Assembly: GCA_029941785.1 (NCBI GenBank)
Contig: JAPYTK010000001.1
Coordinates: 1-64,000 of the forward strand
Length of the DNA: 64,000 bases
Source: Polyangiaceae bacterium
Lineage (GTDB): Bacteria > Myxococcota_A > Polyangia > Polyangiales > Polyangiaceae
Direction: 5' to 3'
The notes beneath the pieces were generated by a model. That model did not search any database. It was given only the letters and a program-made list of their open reading frames with translations, and was not told the DNA's origin. How positions within the stretch are numbered: position 1 is the stretch's first letter; each line of letters starts with the position of its first letter. Positions 1-7,127 of this stretch are shown one piece after another. A program made the position numbers and the translations under genes.

Positions 1-290
1 GCCTGATCCACGAGACCGAGTTCCGTGAACAGATCATCGATGACGGCCTGCCTAAAATCGGAGCGTCCTGGGATCGGTGCGTAGGCAGCGGTCACGGCCG
101 GTGGCAAGGACCGGATCGCTTCGGCCACGGAGGGCATGATCGACAAGCTCCCGTCATCATCGAGCAGAGCGCCAATGGTCGCGTTGACGACTTCTTCACC
201 TTCTGCCGCGCGCCGCTTGGCCTCGGCGTTCAATGAGAAAATCGGATCGTCGCCGGGCCGCTCTCGTCGTGAACCGATGAGAAAATCCAT
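1..290 (-). CDS. Aminotransferase class I/II, N-terminal part (cut by window edge)
   Basis: This frame is not in the ORF track because it runs off the left edge. Reading the minus strand from an ATG at 290 gives an open frame of 96 codons to the edge. The protein starts MDFLIGSRRERPGDDPIF and continues with NATIGALLDDDGSL and AYAPIPGRSDFRQAV. This resembles the N-terminus of PLP-dependent fold-type I aminotransferases, where a 'DPI..L...A' segment precedes 'N..IGA..D..G.L' and a 'Y.P..G...FR.AV' substrate-loop region. The PLP lysine and the rest of the domain lie outside the window, so substrate cannot be told. It is divergent from the lipoprotein at 374. No strong ribosome binding site is visible before the ATG. 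Confidence 0.75.
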   Translation of the reverse strand, partial: MDFLIGSRRERPGDDPIFSLNAEAKRRAAEGEEVVNATIGALLDDDGSLSIMPSVAEAIRSLPPAVTAAYAPIPGRSDFRQAVIDDLFTELGLVDQ

Positions 291-373
291 AGATGGCGGC
301 TAACGCTGTTCTGTCAGCACGGCAAGGGTCAAGCGCAGCGACACGGACGGAGAGCTGTTATAAGAGGGCTCAG

Positions 374-634
374 ATGAAGCCACGCCCATCACCACCGCGT
401 CTATCCTACCGCCCGGTCTGGATCACCATGCTCGCGTTCAGTCTCAGCCTCTGGGCTGGGTGCGGCGGCTCGTCCAGCGAAACGCCCTGGCCGAAAGAGC
501 CACCGGGGCGCCACGTCGGGCCTGCCGGAGAAGCGCTCCCCGGCGGTAACGTGGTGGACGTGAAGGCTCTACCGGTCGACAAACGATACAAGAAGTCCAC
601 TAAAGGGAACGAGGCGGACCCGGCCTCTCCTTGA
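374..634 (+). CDS. Small lipoprotein, unknown function
   Basis: The product is 86 residues if started at ATG 374 rather than at the track start 293. That ATG has a GAGG-type ribosome binding site a few bases upstream and puts a normal lipoprotein signal at the N-terminus: basic MKPRPSPPRLSYRP, a hydrophobic stretch, then lipobox LWAGC. The mature part is about 50 residues, hydrophilic and rich in Pro, Gly and Lys, with no recognisable domain. It ends 7 bp before the glycosyltransferase at 642, so the two are probably co-transcribed. The function is unknown. Confidence 0.6.
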   Translation: MKPRPSPPRLSYRPVWITMLAFSLSLWAGCGGSSSETPWPKEPPGRHVGPAGEALPGGNVVDVKALPVDKRYKKSTKGNEADPASP

Positions 635-641
635 ACCGCCG

Positions 642-2327
642 GTGACGATGACCGCCGTGCCTTCGCCAGAACAGCAGATCTCGCTGTGCATGATCGTTCG
701 CGACGAAGCCCGAGATATCGTCGCCTGTCTCGATTCGGCACGCGATCTGGTGAGCGAGATGATCGTCGTGGATACCGGCAGCCAAGACACCACGGTCGCA
801 CTGGCTGAGGCCGCGGGTGCGCGAGTCGAGCATTTTCGCTGGTGCGATGATTTCGCGGCGGCTCGAAATGCTTCCTTGAGTTACGCCACCAACCCGTGGG
901 TGCTCGTGCTCGACGCCGACGAGCGGCTAACAAAGAGCAGCGTGACCGGGATCCGTGACGCGGTAAGCCAGGGAGATTTCGTGTGTGGCCTCATTCGCCT
1001 GCATGACGCAAACAGCCTCGACGCGTCTGCCGAAGATGTCGTGGCTGGCAAGGCGCGCCTGGGCGAGCTGATGTTTGTACCACGCTTGCTCAAGCGGACG
1101 GAGGACCTCGCCTACGAAGGCATCGTGCACGAGAGCTTGAGGCAATGGCTTCGGCGCCATGACAACCAATCGAAGAGTATCGATGCCGACCTGATCCACT
1201 TCGGCGCCGTACCGAGCTTGAGACGTGAACGAGGCAAGAGTGACCGCAACACGAAGCTCCTCAAGCAACGACTGGCGCTCGAGCCGAACGACTTCACGAT
1301 CCACGGTTACCTCGCTCACGAGCTCATCGCAGCCGGCGACGAAGAGGGCGCCCGCTCCTACATCGAACAGGGCTGGGACCTCGTTCGCACCAGCAAACCC
1401 AATTCCCTGTCCTCCGCTCTACGACTCGCGGCTGCGCGTGCGCTCTTGCAGTTCAAACGAGGGGACGTCAACGGAGCGCTAGATACCGCCACGGTGGGGC
1501 TCGCGTACGAAGGGTTCCAACCCGATCTGAGTTTTTTCGCGGGACATGCCCACGAACTTCTCGCGCATCGCGCAGATTCGCCATCGAAGCGAAGCACCCA
1601 CTACAAGTACGCTCGCGAGGCTTACCGAGCGTGTCTCACAACGCGCGGGAAAGTCCTCGCACAACGCTACGTGCGCGGTGTGAGTAGCTGGATGAGCATG
1701 ACCCGCCTCGGCACGGTTCAATTGCTCACCGGAGAGGGCGACGCTGCGCTGCGCAGTTTCGAGGACGCCCTGCAGGAGGAGCCGTCACTCGACGAAGCCT
1801 CGCTCGGACGCGCCCAGGCCATGGTTGAACTCGGCCGCGGGGAGCAAGCGCTCGAAGCGCTCGACCCCTTTCTCGACCCCTCCCAGAAGTCTAACGCCCC
1901 CATGGCGGACGCCTGGCTGATCGCGGCCCACGCCGCGAACCAAATGGGCTCGATCGACGACCTGAAGATGTTCTTGGAAAAGGCCAGAAGCTTCTCACAG
2001 GAAGGTTACCGCTATGCCCACCACAACCGCCTTCACGGCAGCCTGCACTGCCAATTGTTGTGCCTTCTGGGCCAACCCACCGGAGGACTCGGAACGATCG
2101 GCACCGCGGGCGCCTTGATGAGCGGCTCCCCGCCTGCTCAGGCCTGGACCATCGAAGCGGGCGAACGCCACACCATGCAGACCTTCATTCGCAATCTGCT
2201 ATTGACGGGCAACAGCGCGCTCGTCGATGCCCTACTACACCCCGACGCCGACCAGAGCCTCCCCGGCGTGACGGACTTGGTCCGAGGTGTGGTACGGGCA
2301 CTTGGAATGACGGTCGAGGAACAGTGA
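642..2327 (+). CDS. Family 2 glycosyltransferase with TPR-like C-terminal region
   Basis: The first 100 or so residues form a GT-A glycosyltransferase domain. ISLCMIVRDEARDI is the nucleotide-binding first strand, VVDTGSQDTT follows, and VLDADERL is the DxD-type metal/nucleotide-sugar motif. After about residue 200 the protein becomes helical with repeating Ala/Leu-rich units such as 'GDVNGALDTATVGLAYEG' and 'GDAALRSFEDALQEEPSL', which look like tetratricopeptide repeats. This GT2-TPR layout is known for soluble bacterial glycosyltransferases acting on peptides, proteins or glycans. There is no signal peptide or membrane segment, so it should be cytoplasmic. The start is GTG 642, with ATG 648 as an equally good alternative. 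The acceptor is unknown. Confidence 0.85.
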   Translation: MTMTAVPSPEQQISLCMIVRDEARDIVACLDSARDLVSEMIVVDTGSQDTTVALAEAAGARVEHFRWCDDFAAARNASLSYATNPWVLVLDADERLTKSSVTGIRDAVSQGDFVCGLIRLHDANSLDASAEDVVAGKARLGELMFVPRLLKRTEDLAYEGIVHESLRQWLRRHDNQSKSIDADLIHFGAVPSLRRERGKSDRNTKLLKQRLALEPNDFTIHGYLAHELIAAGDEEGARSYIEQGWDLVRTSKPNSLSSALRLAAARALLQFKRGDVNGALDTATVGLAYEGFQPDLSFFAGHAHELLAHRADSPSKRSTHYKYAREAYRACLTTRGKVLAQRYVRGVSSWMSMTRLGTVQLLTGEGDAALRSFEDALQEEPSLDEASLGRAQAMVELGRGEQALEALDPFLDPSQKSNAPMADAWLIAAHAANQMGSIDDLKMFLEKARSFSQEGYRYAHHNRLHGSLHCQLLCLLGQPTGGLGTIGTAGALMSGSPPAQAWTIEAGERHTMQTFIRNLLLTGNSALVDALLHPDADQSLPGVTDLVRGVVRALGMTVEEQ

Positions 2328-2335
2328 GTTCAGCC

Positions 2336-3166
2336 ATGAGTGACGATATGCGGTTCATGCGCCGAGCTCTGGCATTGGCCGAGCCCGGTCTGGGAAGAGT
2401 CTGGCCCAATCCCTCGGTGGGCTGTCTTTTGGTCAACCGAGGCGAGGTGGTCGGCGAGGCACGCACGGCGGACGGAGGACGGCCGCACGCCGAGCCTCTT
2501 GCTCTAGCGAAAGCTGGCCAAGCAGCCATGGGGGCCACAGCGTACGTGTCCCTCGAACCCTGCAGCCATGTCGGGGAAACCTCGCCATGCACCGAGGCCC
2601 TCATTGCGGCAAAGGTCAGACGTGTGCTGGTAGCGATCTGCGATCCGGATCCCCGCGTCAACGGACGGGGGATCGCGCAGCTCCGGGACGCTTCCGTCGA
2701 AGTCGAGGTCGGACTTCTCGCCGCCAAAGCAGCGCAGATGAATGTCGGGTTTTTCCAACGTATTCAGACCGGGCAACCACTCATCCACGCGCTCGAGTCG
2801 GGCGCGCCCCCGCCGGAGCACGGATATGACGCTCACCTGATGGCCCAGAGCGACATCGCCAACGGAGCGCTCAACGGCCACCTGACTTCAGCGGCGGCGG
2901 CCGTCCGCATCTTGGTGGCGCCAACGCTCGATGAGGCCGCGAAGAACCAGCTTGGCACGTGGAGCGACGAAGGTCCGACGTGGCTGGTATCTTCCTCGCG
3001 CCGAGACGACCTCCCGACGGGCGTCGAGCTCATCGTGGTCGATGACGACAGCGGGGACGCCGAGCCGGTGTGGCAGCAGGGCGTGGTCGATGCCCTGGGC
3101 AACCGTGGACTGACGCGGGTGCTCACCGGCGGTCGCCTCAGCGCGTGGGCGACCGAGGAATCGTGA
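2336..3166 (+). CDS. ribD: RibD-type deaminase with degenerate, shortened reductase domain
   Basis: The N-terminal 150 residues are a riboflavin-pathway pyrimidine deaminase: MRRALALAEPGLGRVWPNPSVG, zinc motif HAEPLAL, and SLEPCSHVGETSPC carrying the two further zinc cysteines. RibD deaminates the GTP-derived pyrimidine and then reduces the ribose side chain. Here the C-terminal half is only about 120 residues. The usual substrate-binding segment with 'SLDGKIA' and the GG..L tail are missing or unrecognisable; LGTWSDEGPTWLVSS and LGNRGLTRVLTGG are faint reminders of the fold. The length is 276 residues against roughly 360 for bifunctional RibD. The start chosen is ATG 2336, 8 bp after the upstream stop; the track frame begins too early inside gene 642. 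The reductase step probably needs another protein. Confidence 0.8.
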   Translation: MSDDMRFMRRALALAEPGLGRVWPNPSVGCLLVNRGEVVGEARTADGGRPHAEPLALAKAGQAAMGATAYVSLEPCSHVGETSPCTEALIAAKVRRVLVAICDPDPRVNGRGIAQLRDASVEVEVGLLAAKAAQMNVGFFQRIQTGQPLIHALESGAPPPEHGYDAHLMAQSDIANGALNGHLTSAAAAVRILVAPTLDEAAKNQLGTWSDEGPTWLVSSSRRDDLPTGVELIVVDDDSGDAEPVWQQGVVDALGNRGLTRVLTGGRLSAWATEES

Positions 3167-4149
3167 AGCGAATCTCTCTTCGCGTACGACCCATCGCAGG
3201 CGCGGCGCTTGCCGCGCTCGTAGCCTGCACGAACGCGCCCGGCCCGAAAACCGAGACGAAAACGGACGCCTGGCTCAACGTGCTCAGCGTGAACGTCGGA
3301 AACCTCGATGAGGTGGTCGACAAGACCTGCGGGGTCGCGCCTTACCAGGGCGGGCTCTGCTCGATTGCCCAAGAAGAAATCATCGCCGCTAACCTGGCCC
3401 GCTTGCGCCCCGACGTCGCCTTCTTGACCGAACTCGTCGACTCCGGGCGCTGCGAGGCCGACAGCTGGGAAGGCGACACCGATCTGCTCTGCACCGGCGC
3501 GCCAGATCGGGACCCCAAGGAACAAGTGCGGCGTCTCGTCGGCGACGACTACACCATCAGCTGCGCCAGCACCCACGCCACGTGCGTCGCGGTGCTCAGC
3601 GAGCGCGTGACCCTCCACGGCTGCGCCGCGGGCGAACTGTGCCTCGACGGCAACGACACCGCGCCCCACCCTGACGCGTGTGGGACGATGGGATCGCGCA
3701 CCAGCGTGTCGCGCATCGACGCCACTGTCGATGACGTCAGCTTCGCGCTCATCCCGGTTCACGCGCTCAACGCGCTCAACCAAGACGAAGATCCCTGCCG
3801 GCTCGCGCAATTCAATCTGGCCTTGGAGGACGTGTCGACGGGCGCCGACGCCCTGATCGCGGGCGACTGGAACATGGACCCCTACCGCGCACCTGACGCC
3901 TTTCCGTCCGGCATCTACTGGCACACCCAGGTCGGACCCGAAGCGCGCTTCACGGCCCACAACGTCCCAGGCGACGGCTCCACGCCCACGCCCACCTGGG
4001 CGACCGCCGCCACCCTCGATTTTGTGTTGAGCGATTTTTTGCAGGGGGAGTGCGACGTGCTTGGGGAGACGGAGGGCACGACACGAATCGACGGCGAGGA
4101 CCTCGCGACGATGGACCACCGTGCGGTGTGGTGCGCCCTCTCGCGCTGA
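3163..4149 (+). CDS. Lipoprotein of the endonuclease/exonuclease/phosphatase (EEP) family
   Basis: Start GTG 3163 overlaps the ribD stop (GTGA) and follows a GAGG box; it gives a lipoprotein signal ending ALAALVAC. The mature protein has the EEP order of motifs: LNVLSVNVGNLD near the N-terminus, LRPDVAFLTEL with the metal-binding glutamate, GDWNMDPYRAP matching the GD.N catalytic motif, LDFVLSD, and MDHRAVWCAL matching the terminal D-H pair. The family includes DNase I-like nucleases and phosphodiesterases that use Mg or Ca. Its many cysteines fit an exported protein with disulfides. It heads the run of exported proteins 3163-8879. Whether the substrate is nucleic acid, phospholipid or a sugar phosphate cannot be decided. 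Confidence 0.8.
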   Translation: MKRISLRVRPIAGAALAALVACTNAPGPKTETKTDAWLNVLSVNVGNLDEVVDKTCGVAPYQGGLCSIAQEEIIAANLARLRPDVAFLTELVDSGRCEADSWEGDTDLLCTGAPDRDPKEQVRRLVGDDYTISCASTHATCVAVLSERVTLHGCAAGELCLDGNDTAPHPDACGTMGSRTSVSRIDATVDDVSFALIPVHALNALNQDEDPCRLAQFNLALEDVSTGADALIAGDWNMDPYRAPDAFPSGIYWHTQVGPEARFTAHNVPGDGSTPTPTWATAATLDFVLSDFLQGECDVLGETEGTTRIDGEDLATMDHRAVWCALSR

Positions 4150-4165
4150 GGTAGCATCGCGGGCG

Positions 4166-4762
4166 ATGGACAAGCCGCACTTTCGATCGCCCTTCGTCAC
4201 CATATTGGCCACGAGCGCCCTGCTCGGCGCCAGCGGTTGCAAAGGCGCCGACGCTCCCACTGGCAACCCACCGGCAGATTCTCAACAGGTCCCACCCGAG
4301 GAGTACGGCAACCCGCCTGGGCCCGATCCCGAGCCCACCGCGTCAGCGGCCGACGGCGGAAACGGCCTGCCGAACTGGGGCGACATCAAGTCGAGTCACC
4401 CCGAGGGCGCGACAAACCCGCCCAGCCCCATCCTCACCCTCACCCGCACCGGCGAGTGCCTGAAGAGCTTCGAGGGCGGGATAGGCGGAGCCCCCCGAGA
4501 CACGAAATTTGAGACCTTCGGTGACGGCCGCTACTACGTCCGCATCGTCGCCGACCTCGAGGCGGCCAAAAAGTGGCGGACCACCGTCGTTCAGTGTCCC
4601 GCGGGCGCGAAGGAATTCCTCGCCACGCAAGAGGCGCCGGCCGCGAGCGCATCGACCCCCCAGATCCTCCGCAACCCGCCCCGACCGCTTGTGCCGCCGA
4701 AGCCCCGACCCAGGGGAAACCCGCCTGGGCCGCGCCCGCCGGGCTCCGGCGCAAAGAAATAG
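4166..4762 (+). CDS. Proline-rich lipoprotein, unknown function
   Basis: The start is taken at ATG 4166, 16 bp after the EEP gene; the earlier track start lies inside that gene. The N-terminus is a lipoprotein signal with lipobox LLGASGC. A low-complexity Pro/Gly/Asp region follows. The centre has a short folded-looking segment (LTRTGECLKSFEGG, then DGRYYVRIVADLEAAKKW, TTVVQCPAGAKEF). The C-terminus is a basic Pro-rich tail ending PRPPGSGAKK. I recognise no family. The two central cysteines could form a disulfide. Its position between two putative exported nucleases suggests a partner or anchoring role, which is inference only. Confidence 0.6.
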   Translation: MDKPHFRSPFVTILATSALLGASGCKGADAPTGNPPADSQQVPPEEYGNPPGPDPEPTASAADGGNGLPNWGDIKSSHPEGATNPPSPILTLTRTGECLKSFEGGIGGAPRDTKFETFGDGRYYVRIVADLEAAKKWRTTVVQCPAGAKEFLATQEAPAASASTPQILRNPPRPLVPPKPRPRGNPPGPRPPGSGAKK

Positions 4763-4839
4763 CCGCGCTCCCCGCTTGGTGCACCGGGCGCGTCGCTTGA
4801 CGTCGATCCAAGTCGGCCGTACAGCCCAGCGAGATTGCC

Positions 4840-5814
4840 GTGATGCGATTGCCTTCGAAAATACGTCCAAGAATCGCGCTGCTCGCGCTGACCGCGGCCG
4901 CCGCCGGCTGGATGGCTTCCGCTCCCGAGGCCGAGGCCCAGCCGGTCAGCATGGTGCTGCTCAATGGGCGCGCGACGCCCGTCTTCTACAACGACGGCGA
5001 TACCTATCGTCCGCTCGCTGGCCCCTTGCGGCAACGCAGCGCCCGCCTCGGCGGCTTCAACACGCTCGAAAGCTACGGCCCGGCCCATCAGTGGGGCGAC
5101 TGGACCTTCAAGGAGCTGTACGTGATGGCCAAACTCGGCACGCTCAACGCGCGTCGAGGGATCTGGAACTGCACCGCCGATCCGACCGAGCTCGATGGCT
5201 ACGGCCGGATCCTGGCCGATTGCCCCGATTTGGCCACGGATCAGATCCTCAAGGGCCTCGCCCACGCCATGAGCGTCGACGGCCCGGCGGCGCGGCCCTA
5301 CATCGAAGCCCAGCGCAAGGCCATCGTCGCGCGTCGTGGGATCTGGGCCAAGGGCGTACCGCCGATGGTCATGACCAGTCTTCACTCCGCCGACGAGCGC
5401 TACAACAACAAGAACAACTACAACCGCTTGGTGTCGGCCCTCGATGGCGCCTCGCTCAAGTGGAGGCACCAGAAAATCTTCAAGGAGTGCGAAAAGGTCT
5501 GCCACCCCGCGAAGATGCTCACGAAAAAGGCCGCCGCCGTGGTCATCGCCGCCCTGCGCGCCGACAGCCGCACGAGCAAGCTCGTCCACGGAATGGAAGA
5601 CGTCTACCTCGGCGCCATGCTCAACGAGTACGCCACGACCGACGGCGTCCCGCAGATCTTCAAAGGCCACGGACACAAGGTCGTGGCCCTCGTGCTCGGT
5701 GAACTCAAGGCCGCGAGCTCCTTTGGCACACTGCGTGATGTCAAGGGCGCCTGCATGATGCACGTGTTGTTTCAACGCCGCTACCAGGGCAAACCCGAGT
5801 GCTTGAAGTGGTAA
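4840..5814 (+). CDS. Secreted staphylococcal-nuclease-like (SNase) protein
   Basis: An N-terminal signal peptide ends near PEAEAQP. The next 150 residues follow the SNase (thermonuclease) fold: FYNDGDTYRPL matches the V.DGDT Ca-binding motif, RLGGFNTLESYGP matches R..GI..PE with the catalytic Arg, and ELDGYGRILADC matches D.YGR.LA. After these, YIEAQRKAIVARRGIWAKG corresponds to the conserved AQ..A...R.G.W helix. SNases cut DNA and RNA using Ca. About 140 residues beyond the usual domain have no clear assignment. The product is 324 residues from GTG 4840, or 323 from ATG 4843. It lies 8 bp upstream of the acidic-repeat lipoprotein, so it is almost certainly in the same transcript. Confidence 0.8.
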   Translation: MMRLPSKIRPRIALLALTAAAAGWMASAPEAEAQPVSMVLLNGRATPVFYNDGDTYRPLAGPLRQRSARLGGFNTLESYGPAHQWGDWTFKELYVMAKLGTLNARRGIWNCTADPTELDGYGRILADCPDLATDQILKGLAHAMSVDGPAARPYIEAQRKAIVARRGIWAKGVPPMVMTSLHSADERYNNKNNYNRLVSALDGASLKWRHQKIFKECEKVCHPAKMLTKKAAAVVIAALRADSRTSKLVHGMEDVYLGAMLNEYATTDGVPQIFKGHGHKVVALVLGELKAASSFGTLRDVKGACMMHVLFQRRYQGKPECLKW

Positions 5815-5822
5815 CGAAACCC

Positions 5823-7088
5823 ATGTCCCGACGACGCACCCCGCTGTTTCTGTTGCCCGCGCTCCTGCTCGCCCTCGGTGCTGCCTCCAGCTGTGATTGG
5901 CAGGCGCCGGCTCGCCCGATCACCGGCTACGAGACCGAAGACTTCAAGTGCAGCGACGGCAAGGACAACGACAACGACGGGCTGATCGATTGCGAAGATC
6001 CCGACTGCATCTTCACCTCGGGCAACTGCGGGCAAGACATCCCTAACCCGCCCCAAGATCTGGTGCCCGAAAACACCCTCGAGCTGTGCATCGACAGCAT
6101 CGACAACGACGACAACGGCAAGTTCGATTGCGGTGACAACAAGTGCCGCGACATCGCCGAGGTGTGCTGCGTGCGCGAATTCGACGACACCAGCTGCTCG
6201 GATGGCATCGACAACGATGGCAACGGCTTCGCCGATTGCGAAGACTTCACCTGCCGCAACGGCATTTTCGTCACGGTCTGCAGCGAGAGCGCCGAGACGA
6301 CGTGCAGCGACGGCAAGGACAACGACGGCGACGGCTTCGTCGATTGCGAAGACAGTGGATGCAGCATCGTCGCCGCGTGCAGTCCGACCTGCGCGCAGGG
6401 TGATCCCTGCTTTGGTGCCGAAACCACCCTCGCCTTCTGCCAAGACGGGAAAGACAACGACGGCAACGGCTTCATCGACTGCGAAGACTTCAGCTGCTCG
6501 AAAGCCGCTGATCAAACCATCTTGGACCATTGCGCCACGCAGATGGGCGAAGAGGAAACTTCTCTCGCGGCGTGCTCCGATGGTGAAGACAACGATGGCA
6601 ATGGCTTTACGGATTGCGACGATTTCTCATGCAGCAAGTCATCGGACGCCGCGGTCCTTGCCCATTGCGCCGAGCAATTGAAGGACCAAGAAGTCGATCT
6701 GGCCAAGTGCTCCGACGGCATCGATAATGACGAGAACGGCTACACGGACTGCGCAGACTATTCTTGCTCGCAAAGCGAAGACGCCGAGGTGGTCGAGTAC
6801 TGCGCCGAACGCCTCGAGAACACCTTCGAGCGATGCAGCGACGGCATCGACAACGACGGCAACGGCCACACAGATTGTGGCGACTTTTCCTGCCGCACCG
6901 CCGACGATCTGATCGTGAAAGCCGCCTGCCAGGAGAGCTTGGGCGACGACTCCGGCCAGGTCGACGCCCAGTGCTCGGACGGCAAAGACAACGACGGCGA
7001 CAGCTTCGTCGACTGTGACGATTGGGATTGCAGCTGGAATCCCCTGGTCACGGTGTGCCCGGGAGCGGGAGAACGTGTCTGCGAGTAG
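5823..7088 (+). CDS. Lipoprotein built of nine Cys-rich acidic CSDGxDNDxDG repeats
   Basis: ATG 5823 gives a signal (MSRRRTPLFLLPALLLALG) ending in ASSC, a plausible though imperfect lipobox. Nearly the whole mature protein (421 residues) consists of units of the type CSDGKDNDGDGFVDCED. I count nine, separated by spacers of roughly 15-40 residues. Each unit has an Asp/Asn-rich loop, D.DNDGDG..DC.D, like a single EF-hand-type Ca loop, bracketed by cysteines. This is the 'putative metal-binding motif' found in MopE-like and myxobacterial surface proteins. Inference: rigid, disulfide-linked, Ca-loaded surface rod or binding protein. The downstream barrel protein has three more of the same units. 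Confidence 0.75.
   Translation: MSRRRTPLFLLPALLLALGAASSCDWQAPARPITGYETEDFKCSDGKDNDNDGLIDCEDPDCIFTSGNCGQDIPNPPQDLVPENTLELCIDSIDNDDNGKFDCGDNKCRDIAEVCCVREFDDTSCSDGIDNDGNGFADCEDFTCRNGIFVTVCSESAETTCSDGKDNDGDGFVDCEDSGCSIVAACSPTCAQGDPCFGAETTLAFCQDGKDNDGNGFIDCEDFSCSKAADQTILDHCATQMGEEETSLAACSDGEDNDGNGFTDCDDFSCSKSSDAAVLAHCAEQLKDQEVDLAKCSDGIDNDENGYTDCADYSCSQSEDAEVVEYCAERLENTFERCSDGIDNDGNGHTDCGDFSCRTADDLIVKAACQESLGDDSGQVDAQCSDGKDNDGDSFVDCDDWDCSWNPLVTVCPGAGERVCE
5949..7031 (+). repeat. Nine coding repeats of a Cys-bracketed acidic loop
   Basis: The protein-level repeat is C-[SQI]-D-[GS]-x-D-N-D-x-[DN]-[GS]-x-x-D-C-x-D. The nine copies are not identical in DNA: codons for Asp, Gly and Cys differ between units, so this is an old, diverged array rather than a recent expansion. 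Spacer lengths also vary, which is against a strict tandem repeat. Confidence 0.8.
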
Positions 7089-7127
7089 CGCTCGCAGCAA
7101 GACGACAAGAGAAAAGCGAAGAGTACG

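Noticed and set aside
2833-4266. 477-residue minus-strand ORF opposite ribD and the EEP gene
   Set aside because: High-GC antisense frame with an Arg/Gly/Ala/Val composition, no family motif, and two well-supported genes on the other strand.
4591-5775. 394-residue minus-strand ORF and 4509-5702 plus-strand ORF across the SNase gene
   Set aside because: Both are shadows; only the 4840-5814 frame has a signal peptide and SNase motifs.
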